Origin: Acaryochloris sp. CCMEE 5410
Lineage (GTDB): Bacteria; Cyanobacteriota; Cyanobacteriia; Thermosynechococcales; Thermosynechococcaceae
Assembly: GCF_000238775.2 (NCBI RefSeq)
Contig: NZ_AFEJ02000001.1
Location: forward strand, 3,782,001-3,846,000
DNA: 64,000 nucleotides
Direction of reading: 5' to 3'
Below the pieces are notes generated by a model. That model saw nothing but the letters and a program-made list of their open reading frames with translations. It ran no database searches and was not told where the DNA came from. This document shows positions 1 to 7,952 of this stretch, one piece after another. How positions within the stretch are numbered: position 1 is the first letter of the stretch; every line of letters starts with the position of its first letter. The position numbers were made by a program, and so were the translations under genes.

Positions 1-1
1 G

Positions 2-661
2 GATCACAAGGACGAAGAGAATCATGCAGATAAACATGATCATGGACATTCCGAAGACGATCATGCGGATGAAAAACAGGAAGCCCATGCCCAAGAAGCA
101 GATCAAACACCGGACCCCCATGTGTGGCATAGCCCCAAACAGGGGGCTGAGATGGTGACTGTATTAGCAGGGAGCCTAGCCAAGCTCGTCCCCGACCAAG
201 CGGAGACCTATGCTCAAAACTCAAAAGAAGTGGTTACAGAACTAGACAAAATAGACGGTTGGATTCAGGCACAAATTCAGACGATTCCTGCACCACAGCG
301 CAAGCTGTTTACCACCCATGAATCCTTGGCCTACTTTGCCAACGCCTATGGTCTCACAGTAGAAGGGACGTTACAGGGATTCAGCACGGAAGAAAAACCG
401 TCCGCTGCCCGAGTTAAAGATGTAGTAGAAGATATCAAGGCGGCTAAAGTCCCGGCGATTTTTTTAGAATCCGGTGAAACCCCAAAACTGATGCGAACGG
501 TTGCTAAAGAAGCGGGCGTTCAAATTGCGTCAACTGAGTTATTTGCTGATGCGTTGGGAGAAGAGAACAGCCGGGGAAGCACCTATCAAACAATGTTGAT
601 CGCCAATACTGAAACCATCGTCAAGGGCTTGGGAGGACAATACACTGCCTATCGTAATTGA
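2..661 (+). CDS. znuA: Zinc ABC transporter substrate-binding protein, 3' part (ZnuA-like)
   Basis: This is the C-terminal part of a periplasmic solute-binding protein of the cluster A-1 (ZnuA/TroA) family, which captures Zn2+ for an ABC importer. The reading frame is open from base 2, so the start lies outside the window. The visible part opens with a His/Asp/Glu-rich loop (DHKDEENHADKHDHGH and on to about base 120), typical of ZnuA. It continues with HVWHSP and FTTHESLAYF, which carry the metal-binding histidines, and ends with a family-like TYQTMLIANTETIVKGL. No permease or ATPase gene follows. The next gene is a metal efflux protein, so this locus handles transition-metal balance. Family is confident; zinc rather than manganese is inferred from the His-rich loop. 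Confidence 0.88.
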   Translation, partial: DHKDEENHADKHDHGHSEDDHADEKQEAHAQEADQTPDPHVWHSPKQGAEMVTVLAGSLAKLVPDQAETYAQNSKEVVTELDKIDGWIQAQIQTIPAPQRKLFTTHESLAYFANAYGLTVEGTLQGFSTEEKPSAARVKDVVEDIKAAKVPAIFLESGETPKLMRTVAKEAGVQIASTELFADALGEENSRGSTYQTMLIANTETIVKGLGGQYTAYRN

Positions 662-1077
662 CCCGTCCCTGTAAAAAGGTAGGAAGCCGAGGTCAAATCT
701 CCTACGAATATCTCGTTGTCCTTCTCCTCCCATTGCTCTGATCTAAAATAAGCGAGATAAGAAACATCGTCGCTGTGTAGAAACCATCTTAGATTTATAA
801 CAACCCTTGCTAACCATATTGCCTTGTTTGTTTTACTGCAGCCATATACTTACTTGGAAAACGGGATGGCTGGCATGGCCAAGGATGGCGACGTTGCCTT
901 ATTAGTTTCCGCCGAAACCTTCAACATTTTCACAACTCACAATCTAAATTCTGTGAGGCGCAAGCGAGCGCTGTATAACTCCCTCCTATCACCCCATCTC
1001 GCAGGGGCATCCAGTTGGGTTGTAAAATTCAGGAATACTGGCTGGTAAAGTCCTCAACTCAAGGATTTAGAGATTCA
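662..1077. other. Intergenic region before the metal efflux gene
   Basis: This stretch of 416 bases lies between the zinc-binding protein stop and the efflux gene start. A short open frame from a TTG at 824 shows no recognisable protein and I do not call it. No convincing Zur-type palindrome or terminator hairpin is visible by eye. AAGGA at 1061-1065 may serve as the ribosome binding site of the next gene. Confidence 0.5.
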
Positions 1078-2046
1078 ATGCACATTCAAACCCTTGATCA
1101 TTGGCAACATTCTCACGACTTCTCGGTTGATCAGAATCAAGCGGAGAAAAATACCAAGATTGTGATGCTCATTACCGCAGCCACGATGATTGCTGAGATT
1201 ACAGCGGGTACTATTTTGGGGTCGATGGCCCTGTTGGCGGATGGCTGGCACATGGCCACTCACGTCGCAGCATTCGGCATCACCGTGTTTGCATATCGCT
1301 ATGCTCGTCGACATGCTACCGATGCGAGATACACCTTTGGTACGGGCAAAGTCAGTGTACTGGGCGGGTTTGCCAGTGCTGTTGCGCTGGCGGTTATCGC
1401 GTTTGTAATGGCATTTGAATCAGTCGGTCGGTTTTTCCAACCCCAGGCGATTCAGTTTAACGAGGCCATTGGAGTCGCCATGCTTGGATTAATGGTCAAT
1501 TTAGTGAGTGCCTGGTTACTCCACGATGATCGTGGCTGTGGCCATGATCATCATGGCAGTCATAGTCACGACCATCATGCGGATCACAATCTTCGGGCTG
1601 CCTATGTACACGTTTTAGCGGATGCCCTCACCTCAGTTTTGGCCATCATTGCCTTATTTGCAGGGAAGTTCCTAGGTTGGATCTGGCTGGATGCCGCAAT
1701 GGGAATAGTGGGTGCCGGAGTCATCACTAAATGGGCCTCCGACTTGGTGAGAGAAACGGGTTCAATCTTGCTGGATGGCGGAATTGATAAGCGCATCAAG
1801 CAGGATATTTTAAACGCCATTGAAGACGATGCGGATAATCGTGTGGTCTGGCGTGTTAGCCAAAAGCATCTCTCTACAACTGTTTCGCTAGTAACCCACT
1901 ATCCGCAAGCGCCAGAGTATTACAAGCGCCTCCTCAGCCAGATTCCATCTCTTGCTCATGTTCTTATTGAGGTCAATCCCTGTCATGGTGAACCTTGTTT
2001 GGAAATCGACCACAGCCTCAACCAAGCCTCGGCCCCGCTAGGGTGA
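1078..2046 (+). CDS. Cation diffusion facilitator, DmeF-like metal efflux protein
   Basis: This is a membrane antiporter that exports divalent metals (Co/Zn/Cd/Ni class) from the cytoplasm in exchange for protons. The start ATG at 1078 opens MHIQTLDHWQHSHDF, a His-containing N-terminus as in the DmeF group. The CDF signature MALLADGWHMATH supplies the D and H metal ligands of helix II, and YVHVLADALTSV the matching H and D of helix V. A cytoplasmic His-rich loop (HDDRGCGHDHHGSHSHDHH) joins the two halves. About six membrane segments and a short C-terminal domain ending in a Cys/His region (NPCHGEPC) follow. At 322 residues the length is normal. Upstream extension to 1015 is possible but lacks family similarity. 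Confidence 0.9.
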   Translation: MHIQTLDHWQHSHDFSVDQNQAEKNTKIVMLITAATMIAEITAGTILGSMALLADGWHMATHVAAFGITVFAYRYARRHATDARYTFGTGKVSVLGGFASAVALAVIAFVMAFESVGRFFQPQAIQFNEAIGVAMLGLMVNLVSAWLLHDDRGCGHDHHGSHSHDHHADHNLRAAYVHVLADALTSVLAIIALFAGKFLGWIWLDAAMGIVGAGVITKWASDLVRETGSILLDGGIDKRIKQDILNAIEDDADNRVVWRVSQKHLSTTVSLVTHYPQAPEYYKRLLSQIPSLAHVLIEVNPCHGEPCLEIDHSLNQASAPLG

Positions 2047-2051
2047 TAAAT

Positions 2052-2371
2052 GGCACTGGTTCCGTTGCGTGGGAAATCTATAAAGCTTACAGAGAAAGGG
2101 ATACAACCTCATATACCACTAGAGACAATGCAAGACAATTTGGCCGTCAAAACTCGCAAACCCTTGATATACTGCCAACGGCTGAGGGCTTAACATTTCA
2201 GATTGAGCTATAACTCTCTCTACCAAGGAATTTGAAGCTCATCTAAAAAGTAAACTTTCAACTCGTTCGGAGTATAGCTCATTTCAGGATATCTAAGCCT
2301 CTCTTGAGGCTTAATTTCTAAACCCCTTAATCAAAAAGGCTTTCAGAGTCCCATGTAGCGGAACCAGTGCC
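2052..2371. repeat. MITE-like or IS-remnant element bounded by inverted repeats
   Basis: Imperfect terminal inverted repeats lie at 2052-2073 (starting GGCACTGGTTCCG) and 2350-2371 (its complement), matching at 19 of 22 positions with the outer 13 identical. The interior of about 275 bases has no recognisable transposase. The left repeat begins only a few bases after the stop codon of the efflux gene. I could not identify a clear target-site duplication. A non-autonomous element or a gutted insertion sequence is the simplest reading. Confidence 0.5.
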
Positions 2372-2388
2372 CAAAATCTATCAAATGC

Positions 2389-2432
2389 CGATATCACTGA
2401 TGCATCAATCATTAAATGATGAGCTGATATCG
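2389..2432. promoter_or_regulatory. Nested palindromes upstream of the toxin-antitoxin operon (putative operator)
   Basis: Three symmetric elements are packed together: CGATATCA at 2389-2396 paired with TGATATCG at 2425-2432, the perfect palindrome TGATGCATCA at 2398-2407, and ATCATTAAATGAT at 2408-2420. They lie about 85-130 bases before the antitoxin start at 2517. Toxin-antitoxin operons are usually autoregulated through such sites, so an operator is likely, but this is inference from position and symmetry only. Confidence 0.4.
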
Positions 2433-2528
2433 CCAAACTCAGTCATGATTGATTAGAATCAAGGCCAAAAGCAATGTTTAGTCAATTGATGCTGGTGTCT
2501 ATTTAAGGAGATAGTGATGGAACTCATA

Positions 2529-3669
2529 CCAAATCCGATTTATATAACTCCGATATAATGCATAATTAGAGAATGCCAAGAAAACTATATCTCGAACCCC
2601 ATTTTTCGCCTGACGAGCTGAAGTCTCATTATCGAGCCAGCCAAGACCCAGTAGAATCGCGCCGCTGGCATCTGCTGTGGCTCGTCAGTGAGCAAACAAC
2701 GCTAACTCAAGCAGCCCAAGTGGTCGGTCTCAACTACGATTACGCTCGAGAAATCGTCAGGGAGTATAACCACAATGGCGCCCATGGGTTACGCAACCGA
2801 CGCAAAGATAAGCGACCTCATCAATCTCGCAGTCTTCTGACTCAAGACCAATGTGCACAATTGTTGACTCGTCTACAACCCCACCCGCCGACGGTGGTCT
2901 ATGGAACGGCCCCAAAGTAGCCCAGGTCATCGCTCAGATGACAGGAGTCGATAAGGTTTGGCCCCAACGCGGTTGGGACTATCTCAAGCGATTGGAGCAG
3001 TCCCTGCAATGCCCACGTCCTCACCACCGTAAAGGTGAACCAGAGGCCCAAGCCGCTTTTAAAAAAACTGCCTGAGTACAAAGCAGAATTGGAGCGACGC
3101 TACCCTAAGGCTCAGGTCGAAGTTTGGTCCTTGGATGAACATCGTTTAGGCCTTAAACCCATTATTCGAAAGATTTGGGCGCCTGTGGGTCAGCGTCCAA
3201 TTGCTGAGGTGGACCATCGCTATGAATGGACCTATCTGTATGGATTCGTTCATCCCGCAACTGGCAATACCGAATGGTTCATTCTGCCTCGGGTCAATGG
3301 AGAATGGTTTAATCAAGCCCTACAAAGCTTTGCTCAGCAAGTTGGAGCGGGAAAGCACAAACAGATTCTTCTCGTTCTCGATGGAGCCGGATGGCATACC
3401 TGTAAGAATCGGGTGGTGCCACCTGGCATTCATCTGAAGGTTTTACCCCCCTATTCTCCAGAGCTACAGCCCGCTGAACGGTTGTGGCGGCTAGCGGATG
3501 AACCACTGGCCAATCGGTGTTTTGAGACCCTGGAAGACCTCGAAGATGTTCTCGAACAGCGCTGTCGAACTTTAATGACAATGCAATCAGACATTCAAGC
3601 TCTCACTCACTACCATTGGTGGCCAGTTTGACAGATGAGATATTTCGGGGTTTAATGAGTCGGATTTGG
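2529..3669 (+). mobile_element. IS630-family insertion sequence
   Basis: The element is about 1.14 kb with terminal inverted repeats CCAAATCCGA at the left end (2529) and TCGGATTTGG at the right end (3669). The match extends imperfectly to about 23 of 29 positions. It is flanked by TA on both sides (2527-2528 and 3670-3671), the IS630/Tc1 target. Because the flanks read ATACC and GGTAT, a duplication of AT with the ends one base further out is equally compatible, and that reading restores the antitoxin frame. The transposase is frameshifted, so the copy is probably not self-mobile. Confidence 0.85.
2573..3631 (+). pseudogene. IS630-family transposase, two frameshifts
   Basis: The N-terminal part (2573-2920) contains a winged-helix/HTH region (LTQAAQVVGLNYDYAREIV). 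The continuation lies in another frame (DGGLWNGPKVAQVIAQMTG and GWDYLKRLEQSLQCPRP). The DDE catalytic part (from about 3060) returns to the first frame with WSLDEHRLGLKP, LLVLDGAGWH and PELQPAERLW, which supply the D, D and E. The first shift falls in a C/G-rich run near 2884-2892; the second falls at an A7 run near 3061-3067. A slippage-prone A7 could in principle be programmed, but two separate shifts favour a dead gene. Confidence 0.85.
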
Positions 3670-4034
3670 TATCAATACTTCTTTAGAAGAACGACTAGCT
3701 GTAGTAGAAGCCACAATCACTGAGTTACAGAACCAAATTGCCCTTTCTCGGCAGGACAGTTGGCTACAAAATATCACAGGGTCTTTCAAAAATGAGCCTG
3801 CTTTTGAAGAAGTGCTTGCGTATGGACGAGCCGTTCGACAGGGTGATGAGTCGGTACTTGAAACTCCAGATGAGTGATGCGATATCTGCTAGATACAGAC
3901 CACTTGAGTATTCTCCAACGCCAGACAGGTGATAGTTACGTTAATCTTTCAAGACGCATGGCCCAACACTCATTATCAGACTTTGCGGTATCCATCGTGA
4001 CGTTTCATGAACAAATGCTGGGTTGCCACGCCTA

Positions 4035-4946
4035 GGTCGTGCATCAAATAAAGTGTGGGTTTGCTAAACCTATAAGGAGTTGAGTTTTTCTATTCCCTGA
4101 TGCAATGTCCTCTATGTGGTCATCCCAAGACCCACAAACACGGTACAACTAGTAAAGGCAGTAAAGGCAGCCAACGTTACCGTTGCCCACACTGCCACCA
4201 AACCTTCAGTGAAACCTTTGATACCCTCTATTATCGCCGTCAGGTTTCTCCTCAAATCATTCAGACCATCCTTCAATCGCATGCCGAGGGCAGCAGCCTC
4301 AGAGGTCTATCTCGCATCACAGGTGTAGCTTACAACACCTGTGTGAGTGTGATTCGTTCAGCGAGTCATAAAGCCCAACTGATTCACAATCATAAAGTTC
4401 AGGCCGTTTCGACTGACGTCATCAATGCAGATGAGTTGTGGTCCTTTGTCAAAAAAAGCAAAAGCACTGTGAACCGGAAGAATTGAGTGTAGGTGACTGC
4501 TGGGTAGCATTAAGCCTAGCCAAAGACAGTGGCTTGGTGCTCAGTAGCCGTATTGGCAAACATACTGACTAATTAGCTCAAGAATGGATTGAGAATACTG
4601 AAGGTAAAACCGCCTGTCACCATTGGCAAACGGATGGGTGGGAAGGGTATTCACGACAATTACCCGATGAGGTGATCCATCAAGTGAGTAAAACCCTGAC
4701 CCAACGGTTAGAGCGGACCAATGGAATTCTGCGTCAACAGACTGGGCGATGGCATCGACGACAGAATAAATTTGGCAAAGTCTGGCAACAGAGTGCAGTG
4801 ACCTTAAGACTGGTGCTGAGCTATTTCAACTGGATCTGGAGTCACTCGCGATTCAAGAACACGGCTGCCCAACGAGCTGGACTGACGGAGCATTCCTGGG
4901 GATGGCAAGACTTAGTCACCTATCCCACACTTTGTTGAGGCACAAT
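4035..4946 (+). mobile_element. IS1-like insertion sequence inside the PIN toxin gene
   Basis: The element is about 0.91 kb and is bounded by a perfect 9-bp target duplication CCACGCCTA (4026-4034 and 4947-4955), a normal size for IS1. Its ends carry an imperfect inverted repeat: GTGCATCAAATAAAGTGTGGG near the left end matches the complement of CCCACACTTTGTTGAGGCAC near the right end, with AAAGTGTGGG identical. The left end starts GGT as in IS1. Removing the element and one duplication copy restores the toxin frame exactly at HAY, which independently confirms the boundaries. Confidence 0.85.
4100..4938 (+). pseudogene. IS1-like transposase, frameshifted and nonsense-mutated
   Basis: The N-terminal half (4100-4486) has the InsA-like zinc finger (CPLCGHPKTHKHG and YRCPHCHQTF) and HTH region. 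It reaches DELWSFV, the first DDE aspartate region. At the A7 run near 4450-4456 the frame must slip by -1 to continue as HCEPEELSVGDCWVALSL. This second frame has an in-frame TAA at 4570-4572 before resuming to the C-terminal RLERTNGILRQQTGRWHRRQ, with the IS1-type H/R-rich catalytic end. IS1 itself uses a programmed -1 shift at an A-run, but further upstream. The internal TAA makes this copy inactive either way. Confidence 0.8.
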
Positions 4947-5252
4947 CCACGCCTATACTAATCGTGCTCGTTCCCTGAGTGAGGTGGTGAAAGGCTACGG
5001 AATGATGGCGCGACTTATAAGGGTTACCAATGCTTGCTTTTGATGAAAATGCAGCTTCAGCCTATTCTGCCCTGGAACCACAACGCCAGCAATTAGCAAA
5101 AATGGATGCTCGGATTGCTGCAATTGCCTTGTCTCAGCAATTAATTTTGTTGACTCGAAATTATCGAGACTTTAGCAAAGTTGTAGGCTTAACGATTGAA
5201 GACTGGACAGTTTCTTCTTAGAAACGATTGAATGCTGTTTGAACAAGAGGCA

Positions 5253-5316
5253 GATCGCGTCGATTCATCTCTGGCTAACACCATGACAGTAAATCAGCCG
5301 TGATTGACCGTTGTAG
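5253..5316 (-). pseudogene. Scrap of a second ferredoxin copy
   Basis: Two short blocks here match the neighbouring ferredoxin gene in the same order: GATCGCGTCGATTCA at 5253-5267 is identical to 5464-5478, and the 36 bases at 5281-5316 match the stretch at about 5532-5567 with five mismatches. The sequence between the blocks is much shorter than in the gene. This looks like a decayed partial duplication left immediately downstream of the live gene. Confidence 0.6.
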
Positions 5317-5323
5317 TTTGAAT

Positions 5324-5656
5324 TCACTCAGGCCATTCAGAGTTAGTGCCTTGCCCCCAAAATCCATCAAATTTAGTGACGGTAATATCGCCTAACACTT
5401 TTGTTTGGCAAGCCAGTCGCAGATCGCGTTGCGAATCATGGGGCGGTAAGGAACGGCGGATGCGATCGCGTCGATTCACCTCAGATACTTCACCCGTAAT
5501 CGCCACAGCACAAGTCCCACAGGTGCCAATGCCATGGCAGTTAATCAACCGAGCTTGACCGTTGTAGATCTCTACTTGGTTTTCCAGTAAAACTTGACGT
5601 AAATTAGCGCCAACGGGGCAAGAAAACGTTTTCCCTTGAGCTATAACTTGGGGCAT
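5324..5656 (-). CDS. 2Fe-2S ferredoxin (plant-type fold)
   Basis: This is a small soluble electron carrier of 110 residues. The four cluster ligands are visible as NCHGIGTCGTCAV (residues about 40-50, C-X5-C-X2-C) and LACQTKV (about residue 83). Compared with photosynthetic PetF the first spacing is C-X5-C rather than C-X4-C, and the charged surface differs. It is thus one of the divergent cyanobacterial ferredoxins rather than the main photosystem I acceptor. The start ATG is clear (MPQVIAQGKTFSCP). No partner gene is adjacent. A partial, degraded copy of it lies just downstream. Confidence 0.85.
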   Translation of the reverse strand: MPQVIAQGKTFSCPVGANLRQVLLENQVEIYNGQARLINCHGIGTCGTCAVAITGEVSEVNRRDRIRRSLPPHDSQRDLRLACQTKVLGDITVTKFDGFWGQGTNSEWPE

Positions 5657-5800
5657 AGTCAGACATGATTTTTTGAGACGCCATTCTTAACTGTACTGAG
5701 AAGTCAAATTCTGTACTTTTTGCAGAGCAATACCCATAAGAGCTGTGATAGAACGGACTTCTTTAGGCAGAGCACCCCAATATTCTAAAAATTCATCCCT

Positions 5801-6433
5801 ATGAGTACCGACTATTCTTGGCTGATATGCCATCCTTCTGAACAAGATGAGCAAATTTTGCAACCCCTATTTAAGGAAGCTTTGCAGTCAGCTACGTTAC
5901 CTACTCAATCTAAAGCTGTTCTCCATAAGTGGCAGCAGAATCCCGACCACTTATTTCAAGACTGGACAACCGGAACCGGTGACATTTATAACCACTTCGT
6001 CTTAGCCTTTATGATCGAGAGTTTCCAAACATTATGGAACGCTCTGGCGACCCCAGAAGGTAAAAATGGCTTTTATTTTAGCCCTGACAACTGTATTGAT
6101 ATTCTCAGCATTAACAGATGCTCAATTGGTGCAATTCTCGCTTATGGCTTAGGTCCCCAACGCTTTGCCCAACTGCCAGGCTTTATGGGAAACATGTTGT
6201 GAACCCATGATCAGATACCTGCCAGTCTCCAGACCATCCATCGAACGTTTGAGACGCTTGATCTGCCACCCCTATATCAACGGCTGCAACAACTTTGCCT
6301 GAGTAACTATACATACAGCCACGCCTTAGACATTTTCCAAGTTTTACCCAGGGAATTACAGCGAGCACAGGAATCGCACAGAGGTTTTATGACGATTGGC
6401 ATGTTGATGTCTCAGGAAAAAATCAGACGTTAA
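5801..6433 (+). pseudogene. Unrecognised protein gene with an in-frame TGA
   Basis: The frame opens at ATG 5801 (MSTDYSWLICHPSEQDEQ) and meets TGA at 6200-6202 after 133 codons. It continues open in the same frame for a further 76 codons (THDQIPASLQTIHRTFETLD and on) to TAA at 6431-6433. The composition before and after the TGA is alike, and a single G-to-A change from TGG would explain it. I do not recognise the family; it looks like a soluble helical protein. Either the gene is broken by one nonsense mutation or the real product is the 133-residue form. Its end overlaps the convergent next gene by 4 bases. Confidence 0.55.
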
Positions 6434-6787
6434 TTTTCGGTACTTCCATACCATTCAGCACATCCATACCGTGTCGAAAAACACTTAGCTGATACGTCAG
6501 CAGCAATGACATAAGAAGAATCAAAAGTCAGTATCTGAAAGTCTTTTTTCTCCTCAACCCATCCTCGATTACTGTCGTACCATGACGGTAAGTCAGAGAC
6601 ATAAGCAGAATAGTCAATCTCCATTTCATCCAGAACTGTTTGATAGTCCAAGATCAGGGTTTCTGGAGCTTGGGCAATGACATAACCACCTCGCAACAAC
6701 TTATATTTACTGATCTTGAAAGGTATCCAAATCCCCACTCGTTCTTGATGGATACAATACCAACGACCAAGCAGGTAGTTTACTTGA

Positions 6788-7952
6788 CAGGGTTGTTTTA
6801 CGTTCCTCCTAGAAAAAATAGGATGGTTCTACTGACCAACAGTAGAGAGACCGATGAGCCATCTAATCGATACTTTGAAGCAAGTCCCGGATTTCCGCAG
6901 TGCCCATGGCCGTACTCATCCGTTATGGCTTCTGTTGCTGTTGATGGTGATGGGTATGCTTGCTGGATACCAGGGATATCGCCCCTTAGAAACCTTTACG
7001 AGCGATTATCGCCAGCCTTTAAGTGAGCTATTGGGACTTGAGAGCCTTGAAGTTCCGTCTCACTGTACCTTTCGTCGAGTGATGAAGGGGCTTGACTTCC
7101 AAGCGTTGAGCCACCAATTTGAAGCATGGATGCTCTCGAAAGCCCAGACTCACTCTCCCGATAATTATGCAGCCTCCATTGATGGCAAACGGATTCGTCA
7201 GGGGCTGACAGATGCCAAGGGGAAGCAGCGTTTTGTGGGCTTGGTGAGTTTATTTGCGGTGGAAGCAGGCATCACCCTCAAGCTCGAAGCCCTCACTCAG
7301 GAGGATAATAGCGAAATCAAAGTCGTGCAGGCACTGTTGGAAACCCTTCAACTCGATGGCTTACTGATTACCATGGATGCCTTACACGCCCAAAAAACAC
7401 TTGAGAAGATTGTGGCCTCGGGTAATGACTATCTCGTGGCGGTCAAATCCAACCAGGGAAGACTTTACGACCACCTCCAGACTTACTTTGAGTGTCTTAA
7501 ACCCATGGCTGAGCACATCCACTCCGCCCAAAGTAGAGGACGAGATGAACATCGGTGTATACAGGTTTATGAGCCTGTCGGCATAGCCCTACAAGAATGG
7601 ACAGCAATTCGCTCTGTACTTTGTGTCCAACGATGGGGTACTCGCAAAGGAAAGGAGTATCACAATACGGCCTATTACATCAGTTCAGCTGCCACCTCAC
7701 CCCATCATTGGCAATCTCTGGTCCGAGAACATTGGGGCATTGAAAATCGGTTGCATTGGCCGAAGGATGTTGTTTTTGGCGAAGATGATTATCGACTCGA
7801 AGATGAACAAGCACTGCTCAATTGGTCAGTGCTTAGAACTATTGGGATTAATATCCTGCGGCTAAACGACTATCAATCCCTCAAAACCGCGATGACTAAG
7901 CTTGCTAATCGGGTCGATATTATTTTTTCGCTGCTAACTTAAAACAGCCCTG
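6788..7952 (+). mobile_element. Intact ISAs1-family insertion sequence
   Basis: The element is 1165 bp with terminal inverted repeats CAGGGTTGTTTTACGTT (left) and CAGGGCTGTTTTAAGTT (complement of the right end), matching at 15 of 17 positions. It is flanked by a perfect 10-bp direct repeat GTTTACTTGA (6778-6787 and 7953-7962). The target duplication, undamaged transposase and clean split of the host gene together indicate a recent insertion. Confidence 0.93.
6854..7942 (+). CDS. ISAs1-family transposase
   Basis: This is a full-length 362-residue DDE transposase. The N-terminus MSHLIDTLKQVPDFRSAHGR and the hydrophobic LWLLLLLMVMGMLAGYQGYR segment are family hallmarks. The catalytic aspartates sit in ASIDGKRIRQ and ITMDALHAQKT. 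The glutamate sits in REHWGIENRLHWPKDVVFGED. The reading frame is uninterrupted and spans almost the whole element, so the enzyme is probably functional. It moves its own element by cut-and-paste. Confidence 0.93.
   Translation: MSHLIDTLKQVPDFRSAHGRTHPLWLLLLLMVMGMLAGYQGYRPLETFTSDYRQPLSELLGLESLEVPSHCTFRRVMKGLDFQALSHQFEAWMLSKAQTHSPDNYAASIDGKRIRQGLTDAKGKQRFVGLVSLFAVEAGITLKLEALTQEDNSEIKVVQALLETLQLDGLLITMDALHAQKTLEKIVASGNDYLVAVKSNQGRLYDHLQTYFECLKPMAEHIHSAQSRGRDEHRCIQVYEPVGIALQEWTAIRSVLCVQRWGTRKGKEYHNTAYYISSAATSPHHWQSLVREHWGIENRLHWPKDVVFGEDDYRLEDEQALLNWSVLRTIGINILRLNDYQSLKTAMTKLANRVDIIFSLLT

Larger units (their letters stand above)
2517..3877 (+). pseudogene. VapB-type antitoxin gene, interrupted by an IS630 element
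   Basis: The first codons (ATG at 2517 after AAGGAG at 2505-2510) read MELI. After the IS630 insertion the frame resumes at 3671 and reads INTSLEERLAVVEATITE and on to the stop at 3875-3877. Joined, this gives a 71-residue protein with a coiled-coil-like N-terminus and an acidic C-terminus, as in small antitoxins paired with PIN toxins. Its TGA overlaps the toxin ATG (TGATG at 3875-3879), the usual translational coupling of such pairs. Removing 2528-3672 restores the frame. Function as antitoxin is inferred from the neighbour; the small protein itself has no diagnostic motif. Confidence 0.7.
3877..5221 (+). pseudogene. VapC-type PIN-domain toxin gene, interrupted by an IS1-like element and frameshifted
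   Basis: The ATG at 3877 opens MRYLLDTDHLSILQRQ, the N-terminus of VapC PIN ribonucleases with the first catalytic aspartates. FHEQMLGCHA supplies the conserved glutamate. The IS1-like element then cuts the gene after HA. Beyond it the same frame continues HAYTNRARSLSEVVKGYGMMARLI. A small frameshift near 5018-5022 follows, after which MLAFDENAASAYS, KMDARIAAIALS and LLTRNYRDFSKV complete the PIN fold with the last aspartates. The intact protein would have been about 140 residues, normal for the family. VapC toxins cleave tRNA or rRNA; here the gene is dead twice over. Confidence 0.85.

Noticed and set aside
824-1048. Open frame of 74 codons upstream of the metal efflux gene
   Set aside because: It starts at TTG, has no recognisable sequence and no ribosome binding site, and runs into the efflux gene's leader.
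1995-2213. Open frame of 72 codons over the end of the efflux gene
   Set aside because: It is an out-of-frame shadow that enters the inverted-repeat element; no protein similarity is visible.
3055-3070. Programmed slippage at A7 in the IS630 transposase
   Set aside because: A second, unrelated frameshift near 2884-2892 is not at a slippery run, so ordinary decay is the simpler explanation.
4445-4460. Programmed -1 frameshift in the IS1-like transposase at an A7 run
   Set aside because: IS1 uses such a shift, but here it is placed after the first DDE motif. The following frame also has an in-frame TAA at 4570, so the element is dead regardless.
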